Shown: positions 1 to 4,903 of the stretch, piece by piece
Numbering within the stretch: position 1 is the first letter of the stretch
How the letters are laid out: each line of letters starts with the position of its first letter
DNA from: Brevundimonas sp.
Lineage (GTDB): Bacteria; Pseudomonadota; Alphaproteobacteria; Caulobacterales; Caulobacteraceae
Assembly (NCBI GenBank): GCA_015234495.1
Contig: JADGMZ010000073.1
Span: forward strand, 1-6,160
Direction of reading: 5' to 3'
Length of the DNA: 6,160 nucleotides
Notes under the pieces: model-generated
Seen by the model: the letters and a program-made list of their open reading frames with translations, nothing else
Told to the model about the DNA's origin: nothing
The model's database searches: none
Made by a program: the position numbers and the translations under genes

Positions 1-719
1 TGATCGGCATCAACACGGCCATCTTCTCACGCTCGGGCTCCTCGTCCGGCGTCGGCTTCGCGGTCCCGGCCTCGATGGTGAAGCGGGTCGTCGACTCCGC
101 CGTCGGCGGGGCCACCGCCGTGGTCCGGCCGTGGCTGGGCGTGAAGGGCGAGACGGTCACCGGCGACATCGCCCGCGGCCTCGGGCTCGAGCGGCCCCAG
201 GGGCTGGTGGTCACCGAGGTCTGGCGCGGCGGCCCCGCCGACCGGGCCGGCGTGCGCGAAGGCGACATCATCACGGCTGTCGACGGCGCCGAGATCAATG
301 ACCAGAGCGGGCTGAACTTCAGGGTCGGCACGCGCGAGCCGAACGCGAACGTGGAGGTGACGGTGCTGCGCGACGGCCGCCCGACCGCGCTGCAGGCCCG
401 CGTGCAGCGCCTGCCGGGGGACGCCGACGTCGACAAGGCGCAGCTGGTCCGCAACGGCGTGCTCAGCGGCGCCCAGGTGCTGGCGCTGAACCCGGCGCTG
501 GCCGACAGCCTGGGCGGCGATCCTTTCGCGACAGGCGTGATCGTCGGCGGCGTACAGCGCGGCAGCTACGCCAGCCGCATCCGGCTGCAGGGCGGCGACA
601 TCATCGTGGCGGTCAACGGCCGGGCCGTGACCTCTGTGGATCAGGTCATGAACCTGCCCCGGGGATCCGAAGTGGCCATCGAGCGGCGCGGCCGACGCAT
701 CTCCGGCGTGATCGGCTAG
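1..719 (+). CDS. Do/HtrA-family serine endopeptidase, C-terminal part (two PDZ domains), 5' truncated
   Basis: This is the 3' part of a periplasmic trypsin-like protease of the Do (DegP/DegQ) family, which degrades misfolded envelope proteins. The open frame enters from the left edge (first full codon at base 3) and gives 238 residues. The first 24 residues hold the end of the protease domain: INTAIFSRSG followed by SSSGVGFAVP, the usual Do-family sequence after the active-site serine loop. The catalytic His, Asp and Ser lie outside the window. PDZ1 covers about fragment residues 42-137 (starting RPWLGV, with AGVREGDIITAVDG) and PDZ2 about 151-237 (LQGGDIIVAVNG). Two PDZ domains fit a Do-type rather than a single-PDZ DegS-type enzyme. 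The ATG at base 75 is internal, not the start. The TAG stop (717-719) overlaps the stop of the convergent VOC gene within one CTAG. The family is clear; which paralogue it is cannot be decided. Confidence 0.93.
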   Translation, partial: IGINTAIFSRSGSSSGVGFAVPASMVKRVVDSAVGGATAVVRPWLGVKGETVTGDIARGLGLERPQGLVVTEVWRGGPADRAGVREGDIITAVDGAEINDQSGLNFRVGTREPNANVEVTVLRDGRPTALQARVQRLPGDADVDKAQLVRNGVLSGAQVLALNPALADSLGGDPFATGVIVGGVQRGSYASRIRLQGGDIIVAVNGRAVTSVDQVMNLPRGSEVAIERRGRRISGVIG

Positions 720-1135
720 CCTGCCCGCTTCGGCCCCGTCAGCGACCAGACATGGCCGAAGGGATCGCGGAGCTTGGCGTTGCGGCCGTAGACTTCATCC
801 GCCGCCGGGCGGATCGCGACGGCGCCCTCAGCCTCGGCCCGCAACAGCCAGGCGTCGACGTCGTCCACCGCCAGGGCGACCGTCACCGTCGTGCCGCCCA
901 GGGTGTCCGGCGCGAGGGTTCCCACCCGATCGATCATCTCGGGGAACTCGTCCGACAGATAGACGGCGCCGCCGTTGCCCAGCCCGATCGTGGCGTGCCC
1001 CAGCCGTCCGTCCTCCATGTCGTAGCGCTCGATGATCCGGCCGGCGAAGGCCCTGACGTACCAGTCGAGCGCCCGCGCGCCGTTCCGCACCATCAGATAG
1101 GGGACGACCGGCGGATCGGGCGGGGCCTGGGTCAT
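716..1135 (-). CDS. VOC-family (glyoxalase/PhnB-like) protein A
   Basis: A 139-residue single-domain protein of the vicinal oxygen chelate superfamily, which includes glyoxalases, dioxygenases and bleomycin/fosfomycin resistance proteins; the substrate cannot be read from sequence. Visible family features are VPYLMVRNGARALDWYVRAF near the N terminus (11-30), GHATI with H47, DEFPE (62-66), the second-half strand VDDVDAW (90-96) and the C-terminal DPFGHVW (124-130). It is paralogous to the gene just upstream (1140-1559). It has YGRN (116-119) where the paralogue has the more usual WGDR, and Tyr13 where the paralogue has His17, so metal or ligand binding may differ. It is the second gene of a two-gene operon: only 4 bases separate the upstream TGA (1142-1140) from this ATG (1135-1133), and a GGAA lies within the upstream gene's end as a possible ribosome site. 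Likely cytoplasmic. Family assignment is sure; function unknown. Confidence 0.9.
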   Translation of the reverse strand: MTQAPPDPPVVPYLMVRNGARALDWYVRAFAGRIIERYDMEDGRLGHATIGLGNGGAVYLSDEFPEMIDRVGTLAPDTLGGTTVTVALAVDDVDAWLLRAEAEGAVAIRPAADEVYGRNAKLRDPFGHVWSLTGPKRAG

Positions 1136-1139
1136 GACA

Positions 1140-1559
1140 TCAGTTCCGGATCGGGCTTCCGATCGACCAGCTGTGGCCGAAGGGATCCTTCAGCTGGCCG
1201 TAGCGGTCGCCCCAGAACTGGTCGGCCATGGGCACGGTCGGGATCGCGCCGGCCAGCAGGGCGCGGGTCCACCATTCGTCGGCGTCGTCGACCTGCAGGT
1301 GCAGCGTTACGCCCTTCGGCGCGATATCCTGTTCGCCGCCGTACTCGGGAAACTCGTCATGCAGCATGACGCTTGAACCATTGATGCGCAGGTGGGCGTG
1401 CATCAGCCGCTCGCCGTCCTCGCCGGTCTTCTGGTCCAGCACCTCGGCCCCGAAGGCGCGGGAATAGAATTCCAGCGCCGCCTGGCCGCCCCGCGACGGG
1501 ATGACCAGATGCGGAGTCACCCCGCTGGTCGGTCCCTGAACGGTCTTGTCTTCAGCCAT
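1140..1559 (-). CDS. VOC-family (glyoxalase/PhnB-like) protein B
   Basis: A 139-residue VOC-superfamily protein, first gene of the minus-strand pair with 716-1135. Motifs in order: TPHLVI (16-20, with His17 at the usual first-strand ligand position), an AALEFYSRAFGAEV helix (27-40), MHAHLRI (53-59), HDEFPE (67-72), VDDADEW (90-96), QFWGDR (114-119) and DPFGHSW (125-131). The combination of DEFPE, QFWGDR and DPFGHxW is typical of the PhnB/YdeM-like 'VOC family protein' group, more complete here than in the downstream paralogue. The ATG at 1559-1557 is supported by an excellent Shine-Dalgarno sequence, AGGGAGG, six bases upstream. The gene runs divergently from rarA. The reaction is not identifiable; members of this group are often uncharacterised. 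No signal peptide or membrane segment is seen. Confidence 0.92.
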   Translation of the reverse strand: MAEDKTVQGPTSGVTPHLVIPSRGGQAALEFYSRAFGAEVLDQKTGEDGERLMHAHLRINGSSVMLHDEFPEYGGEQDIAPKGVTLHLQVDDADEWWTRALLAGAIPTVPMADQFWGDRYGQLKDPFGHSWSIGSPIRN

Positions 1560-1565
1560 GCCCGG

Positions 1566-1572
1566 CCTCCCT
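1566..1572 (-). promoter_or_regulatory. Shine-Dalgarno for the VOC pair
   Basis: On the minus strand AGGGAGG lies six bases before the ATG at 1559. It is a near-ideal ribosome binding site and fixes the start of VOC protein B. No convincing -35/-10 pair was found further upstream in the short divergent gap. Confidence 0.7.
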
Positions 1573-1633
1573 GCGCGCGATGCGATACTAACGCGTGAAA
1601 ACCGCGCCGGTAACGCCTATCTCTGCGCCCTCC

Positions 1634-2950
1634 ATGACCGACCTGTTCGAAGCCTCCGGCATCCATCCCCCCGACGCCCCGCTGGCCGACCGGCTGCGTC
1701 CGCGCACCCTCGACGATGTGGTCGGCCAGGATCACCTGCTCGGCGAGGGCGGGCCGATCCGGCACATGGTCGAGGCCGGGCGCCTCGGCTCGATGATCCT
1801 GTGGGGGCCGCCGGGCACTGGCAAGACCACCATCGCCCGCCTGCTGGCCCAGGCGGCGGGGTACCAGTTCCAGCAGATCAGCGCCGTCTTCTCGGGCGTC
1901 GCGGACCTCAAGAAGGCCTTCGAGGCGGCCCGCATGCGCCGCGCGGCCGGGCAGAGCACCCTGTTGTTCGTCGACGAAATCCACCGCTTCAACCGCGCCC
2001 AGCAGGACGGCTTTCTGCCGTTCGTGGAGGAGGGGATCGTCACCCTCGTCGGGGCCACGACGGAGAACCCATCGTTCGAGCTGAACGGGGCCCTGCTGTC
2101 GCGGTCGCAGGTCTATGTGCTGAAGCGGCTCGACGATGCGGCGCTCGATCAACTGTTGATTCGGGCCGAGGCGCAGGAGGGCAAGGCCCTGCCGCTGACG
2201 CCCGAAGCGCGTCAGGCGCTGCTCGCCCTCGCCGACGGCGACGGCCGCTATCTGCTGACCATGTCCGAGGTGCTGTTCGGTCTCGAGACGGCGGAGCCGC
2301 TGGACGTCCAGGCCCTCGCCGGCATCCTGCAGAAGCGCGCGCCCGCTTACGACAAAAGCCGAGAAGAGCACTACAACCTCATATCTGCGCTGCATAAATC
2401 GGTTCGCGGTTCCGACCCGGACGCCGCCCTCTACTGGCTGGCCCGGATGCTGAACGGCGGCGAGGATCCGCTGTACCTGGCCCGCCGCATCGTGCGCATG
2501 GCGGTCGAGGACATCGGCGAGGCCGACCCCCTGTCCATCCTCGTCGCCAATGCGGCCAAGGATACGTACGACTTCCTCGGCAGTCCCGAGGGCGAGCTGG
2601 CGCTGGCCCAGGCGGTGGTCCATCTGGCCACCGCGCCCAAGTCGGTCGGCGTCTACGAAGCCTTCAAGGCGGCGAAGCGGGCGGCGGCCGAGACGGGCTC
2701 GCTCATGCCGCCCGCTCACATCCGCAACGCCCCGACGAAGCTGATGAAGTCGCTCGGCTACGGCAAGGGCTACCAGTACGACCCCGACACGCCGGAGGGC
2801 TTCTCCGGCGCGAACTTCTTCCCCGACGATATGGAGCGCCGCGTGTTCTACCAGCCGAAAGGCGAGGGCCACGAGGCGAAGATCAGGGAGCGGCTCGATC
2901 GCTGGGCCGCCCTGCGGGCGAAGATGCAGGCGGGCGACGCGGCCGACTGA
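1634..2950 (+). CDS. rarA: Replication-associated recombination protein A (AAA+ ATPase)
   Basis: RarA/MgsA is a conserved AAA+ ATPase of the clamp-loader-like group (relatives: yeast Mgs1, human WRNIP1) that acts at stalled replication forks with SSB. The reading from ATG 1634 gives 438 residues, typical for the family. It starts MTDLFEASG and runs into PLADRLRPRTLDDVVGQDHL (16-35), the usual RarA N terminus. Walker A is GPPGTGKTT (58-66), Walker B LLFVDEIHRFN (110-120), sensor 1 GATTENPSFE (140-149), the arginine finger lies in LLSRSQ (154-159), and GDGRYLL (202-208) gives the sensor-2 arginine. The C-terminal oligomerisation region starts near ISALHKSVRGSDPDAALYW and contains ARRIVRMAVEDIG. 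An in-frame GTG at 1595 would add 13 residues, but no ribosome site supports it; ATG 1634 also leaves a 74-base divergent gap. A weak TACTAA (1586-1591) could be a -10 box. Codon use shifts sharply around residues 241-259. Confidence 0.96.
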   Translation: MTDLFEASGIHPPDAPLADRLRPRTLDDVVGQDHLLGEGGPIRHMVEAGRLGSMILWGPPGTGKTTIARLLAQAAGYQFQQISAVFSGVADLKKAFEAARMRRAAGQSTLLFVDEIHRFNRAQQDGFLPFVEEGIVTLVGATTENPSFELNGALLSRSQVYVLKRLDDAALDQLLIRAEAQEGKALPLTPEARQALLALADGDGRYLLTMSEVLFGLETAEPLDVQALAGILQKRAPAYDKSREEHYNLISALHKSVRGSDPDAALYWLARMLNGGEDPLYLARRIVRMAVEDIGEADPLSILVANAAKDTYDFLGSPEGELALAQAVVHLATAPKSVGVYEAFKAAKRAAAETGSLMPPAHIRNAPTKLMKSLGYGKGYQYDPDTPEGFSGANFFPDDMERRVFYQPKGEGHEAKIRERLDRWAALRAKMQAGDAAD

Positions 2951-3002
2951 GCGTTGCCGTAAGGGCAAATCAGGCGCATCGTCCCGTCCTCGGAATATCC
3001 TT

Positions 3003-3010
3003 GGGAGGGG
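3003..3010 (+). promoter_or_regulatory. Shine-Dalgarno for the small membrane protein
   Basis: GGGAGGGG sits three bases before ATG 3014 (five bases counted from the GGGAGG core). It supports 3014 as the start over the in-frame ATG at 3032. Confidence 0.65.
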
Positions 3011-3013
3011 ACG

Positions 3014-3460
3014 ATGACCGAAATGACCTCGATGACGACCCGCACGCCCTGGCACCTGTGGCTGGTGGGCGTTGTGGCCGCGCTGTGGAACGGCTTCGGC
3101 TGTGTCGACTACACCATGACCCAGACCAACCGCGACGAGTGGTTCGCGCAGATGGGGATGACGCCGGATCAGCTGGCCTATTTCGAGGCCATGCCGGCCT
3201 GGACCCACGGGGCCTGGGCGATCGGCGTCTGGGGCGGGCTGATCGGCGCCATCCTGCTGCTGCTGCGCCGCAAGTGGGCGCTGCACGCCTTCGTCCTGTC
3301 CTTCCTCGGCTGGCTGGCCGGGGCCGTCTACGCCTTCGGCATGTCCGACGGCATGGAGGCCATGGGCTCGATGTGGCCGATGCAGATCGTCATCGGCGCC
3401 GCCTGCCTGTTCTTCATCTGGTACGCCTGGACGCTGTCGAACAAGCGCGTGCTGCGCTGA
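3014..3460 (+). CDS. Small four-helix inner-membrane protein of unknown function
   Basis: A 148-residue hydrophobic protein with four predicted membrane helices at about residues 13-33, 65-84, 89-109 and 120-140. Helices 2 and 3 are separated by a basic turn (RRK, 85-87), suggesting a cytoplasmic loop there. Recognisable stretches are PWHLWLVGVVAALWNGFG at the start, then DYTMTQTNRDEW and FEAMPAWTHGAWAIGVWGG. Similar small proteins in alphaproteobacteria are, as far as I recall, left as hypothetical or loosely labelled 'sugar transporter'; nothing here shows transport. The segment between helices 3 and 4 is methionine-rich (Met 110, 114, 117, 120, 123). A strong ribosome site precedes ATG 3014. 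It follows rarA after 63 bases and precedes the pseudouridine synthase by 39 bases, so co-transcription is possible. The gene is real; no function is assigned. Confidence 0.85.
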   Translation: MTEMTSMTTRTPWHLWLVGVVAALWNGFGCVDYTMTQTNRDEWFAQMGMTPDQLAYFEAMPAWTHGAWAIGVWGGLIGAILLLLRRKWALHAFVLSFLGWLAGAVYAFGMSDGMEAMGSMWPMQIVIGAACLFFIWYAWTLSNKRVLR

Positions 3461-3470
3461 CGGGCTGACG

Positions 3471-3478
3471 GGGGAGGG
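3471..3478 (+). promoter_or_regulatory. Purine-rich ribosome site, displaced from the GTG start of the pseudouridine synthase
   Basis: GGGGAGGG is the only good Shine-Dalgarno before the pseudouridine synthase, but it lies 21 bases before the GTG at 3500, too far for direct use. It lies about 10 bases before the out-of-frame ATG at 3489 that opens a four-codon frame ending on the GTG. This decides how the start may be reached: translational coupling through the mini-ORF, or leaderless-like/weak initiation at GTG. Confidence 0.5.
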
Positions 3479-3499
3479 CGGTTCGCGTATGCACGCGCG

Positions 3500-4225
3500 G
3501 TGACCGCCCGCGCCCCCGTTTCCCTGTCCGACGAAGAGATCGCCGCCGTCCGCTCGTGGGTGGTGCACGAGGATGCGCACCTCCTCGTCCTCAACAAGCC
3601 CGCCGGCCTCAGCAGCCAGGGCGGCCGCATCAAGGCGCACACCCTCGACGACCTGCTGTGGGCCTTCATGCGCTCCAACGGCAAGCGGCCGGAGCTGGTG
3701 CACCGGCTGGACCGCGACACCTCCGGCGTCATCCTCGCGGCGAAGACCAAGCCCGCGGCCGGCTTCCTCGGCAAGGCGCTGCAGATGCGGCGGTTCCGCA
3801 AGACCTATCTGGCCCTCGTCGCCGCGGCGCCCGAGCCGCGCGCGGGGAGTATCGACGCGCCGCTGGTGCGGCAGGAGATCGGCCGCGAGAGCTATATGCG
3901 CGTCTGCGCCTTCGACGCGCCCGGCGCGCAGGGCTCACAGAGCCGCTACCGCACTCTGTCGGCGTCGGAGGACGGCGCCTTGGTCGAGCTCGAGCCCCTG
4001 ACCGGGCGGATGCACCAGCTTCGTGTCCACATGGCTCATGTGGGCCGGCCGCTCGTCGGCGACCCCCGCTATGGCGGCGCCCTGACCTTCGCCGGCCGCG
4101 CCGCCCCGCGCCTGATGCTCCACGCTGCGAAACTGACCTTCCCCCATCCCGAAGGCGGCGAGCGCACGGTCGAGGCGCCGCTCCCCGCCGATTTCGAGGC
4201 GCTCAGGCAAGCGGCGGAACTGTAG
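3500..4225 (+). CDS. RluA-family RNA pseudouridine synthase (no S4 domain)
   Basis: Converts specific uridines in rRNA and/or tRNA to pseudouridine; cytoplasmic. The 241-residue product has the RluA catalytic motif HRLDRDTSG (68-76), with Asp71 in the position of the catalytic aspartate, followed by VILAAKT. Other family blocks are VLNKPAGLSSQGG (30-42), KTYLALV (101-107), the C-terminal LTGRMHQLRVHMAHVG (168-182) with RPLVGDPRYGG after it, and LMLHAAKLTFPHP. Most members have GRTHQIRVH, so Met171 and Leu174 are mild variants. There is no N-terminal S4 domain, and the length is close to the RluA branch rather than RluC/RluD, but the target uridine cannot be told from sequence. GTG 3500 is the most upstream start possible: the frame runs back without another start codon to the stop of the preceding gene (3458-3460). 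Family assignment is sure; substrate unknown. Confidence 0.93.
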   Translation: MTARAPVSLSDEEIAAVRSWVVHEDAHLLVLNKPAGLSSQGGRIKAHTLDDLLWAFMRSNGKRPELVHRLDRDTSGVILAAKTKPAAGFLGKALQMRRFRKTYLALVAAAPEPRAGSIDAPLVRQEIGRESYMRVCAFDAPGAQGSQSRYRTLSASEDGALVELEPLTGRMHQLRVHMAHVGRPLVGDPRYGGALTFAGRAAPRLMLHAAKLTFPHPEGGERTVEAPLPADFEALRQAAEL

Positions 4226-4266
4226 GAACATTCCCCGCCGCCCGGCGCTATTTCAGCAGTCCGTCC

Positions 4267-4270
4267 GGAG
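4267..4270 (+). promoter_or_regulatory. Shine-Dalgarno for the lipoprotein
   Basis: GGAG lies seven bases before ATG 4278 and forms half of the palindrome GGAGCTCC (4267-4274). The spacing supports the chosen start. Confidence 0.5.
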
Positions 4271-4277
4271 CTCCGCC

Positions 4278-4790
4278 ATGAACCGCCTGACCCTGCCCGT
4301 GATCGCCGCCGCCGGCCTGGCGCTGTCGGCCTGCGCCAGCCTCGCCCCCTATGGCCCGCAGATGGGCGACGGCGGGCAGGGCTATGTCGAACAGCGGATC
4401 GAATCCAACCGCTACCGCGTCACCTACAACGGCGTCGGCAATCCGGGACCGGTCGCCGACTTCGCCCTGTTGCGCGCCGCCGAACTGACCCTGGCCCAGG
4501 GCTATGACTGGTTCGAGGTGACCCAGCGCTGGACCGACGGCCGCCTCGACAGCGCCGGCGGCCTGCGCCCCAGTGTCTCCATCGGCGCCGGCTCCAGCCG
4601 TTACGGCGGGCGCTACGGCAGCTATCGCAGCTCGGGCGTGGGGGTCGGGGTCGGCCTCAACTTCAGCGGCCCGTCGCCAACCTCGACCACGCTGGAGGTG
4701 GTGATGGGGAATGGCGAGACGCCGGGCCGCCCGACGGCGTATGACGCGAGCGGGGTGAGGGACAGCCTGGGGTTGCGGGCCGGAGGGTAG
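4278..4790 (+). CDS. CC0125/CC1285-type envelope lipoprotein
   Basis: A 170-residue predicted lipoprotein. The N terminus is a classical type II signal: Asn-Arg, a hydrophobic core (LTLPVIAAAGLAL) and a lipobox LSAC with Cys19 as the lipidated residue. Ala20 after the Cys gives no inner-membrane retention signal, so the outer membrane is likely. The mature part has YVEQRIESNRYRVTYNG (36-52) and LLRAAELTLAQGYDWFEV (64-81), the two blocks I associate with the alphaproteobacterial family named after Caulobacter CC0125 and CC1285; its function is unknown. A Gly/Ser/Tyr-rich stretch (101-128) precedes the terminal strand TTLEVVMGNGE. Start ATG 4278 has GGAG seven bases upstream. The TAG stop is the first three bases of the heptad-repeat palindrome, so the last residues or the stop may come from that element. 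It follows the pseudouridine synthase after 52 bases. Confidence 0.88.
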   Translation: MNRLTLPVIAAAGLALSACASLAPYGPQMGDGGQGYVEQRIESNRYRVTYNGVGNPGPVADFALLRAAELTLAQGYDWFEVTQRWTDGRLDSAGGLRPSVSIGAGSSRYGGRYGSYRSSGVGVGVGLNFSGPSPTSTTLEVVMGNGETPGRPTAYDASGVRDSLGLRAGG

Positions 4791-4903
4791 TGGCCAGTGG
4801 CTAGTGGCTAGTGGTTGGCCACCCTCCGTGCAGTGGCGCGAGGTGTGCCGCCCTTCCGCCAACGGAGAGGCCGCAATCACTAGCCACTAGCCACTAGCCA
4901 CTT
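4788..4903. repeat. 116-base imperfect palindrome with TAGTGGC heptad arms
   Basis: The left arm (4788-4815) is four tandem heptads: TAGTGGC, CAGTGGC, TAGTGGC, TAGTGGT. The right arm (4876-4903) is four heptads in reverse orientation: ATCACTA, GCCACTA, GCCACTA, GCCACTT. The arms match as inverted copies at 25 of 28 positions, and one mismatch becomes a G-U pair in RNA. The pairing continues inward: GGCC (4817-4820) with GGCC (4869-4872), CTCCGT (4824-4829) with ACGGAG (4862-4867), and TGGCG (4834-4838) with CGCCA (4857-4861), leaving an 18-base loop. It lies between the 3' ends of two convergent genes. It may be a REP/BIME-like intergenic element, a non-autonomous palindromic transposable element, or a bidirectional terminator or transcript-stabilising structure; no T-run follows either arm, which argues against a plain intrinsic terminator. 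No coding capacity or obvious target duplication was seen. Confidence 0.85.

Noticed and set aside
1595..1633. GTG at 1595 as the rarA start
   Set aside because: It would add 13 residues not expected in the family, has no ribosome site, and leaves only 35 bases to the divergent VOC gene; ATG 1634 gives the usual N terminus.
2954..2968. Inverted repeat TTGCC-GTAAG-GGCAA after rarA, considered as a terminator
   Set aside because: Stem is only five base pairs and no T-run follows.
3032..3034. Downstream ATG at 3032 as the start of the small membrane protein
   Set aside because: The strong GGGAGGGG site is placed for ATG 3014 and too far from 3032.
1517..3703. 728-codon open frame on the minus strand opposite rarA and the two following genes
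   Set aside because: It is a shadow of high-GC coding DNA: its translation is rich in Arg, Gly, His, Gln and Pro with no domain, while the plus strand encodes RarA with all AAA+ motifs.
4236..4254. CGCC-GCCC-GGCG hairpin followed by CTATTT between the synthase and the lipoprotein, considered as an intrinsic terminator
   Set aside because: Stem of four pairs and a broken T-run; such short GC palindromes are expected often in DNA of this composition.
3556..4281. 241-codon plus-strand frame overlapping the pseudouridine synthase
   Set aside because: Arg/Ala/Pro-rich low-complexity translation; the neighbouring frame holds the full RluA-family motifs.
4248..4880. 210-codon minus-strand frame opposite the lipoprotein and running into the palindrome
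   Set aside because: Ala/Gly-rich shadow without domain features; the plus strand has a clear lipobox protein with its own ribosome site.
4788..4903. CRISPR array
   Set aside because: The repeats are seven bases long, directly tandem and inverted between arms, with no spacers of regular size.
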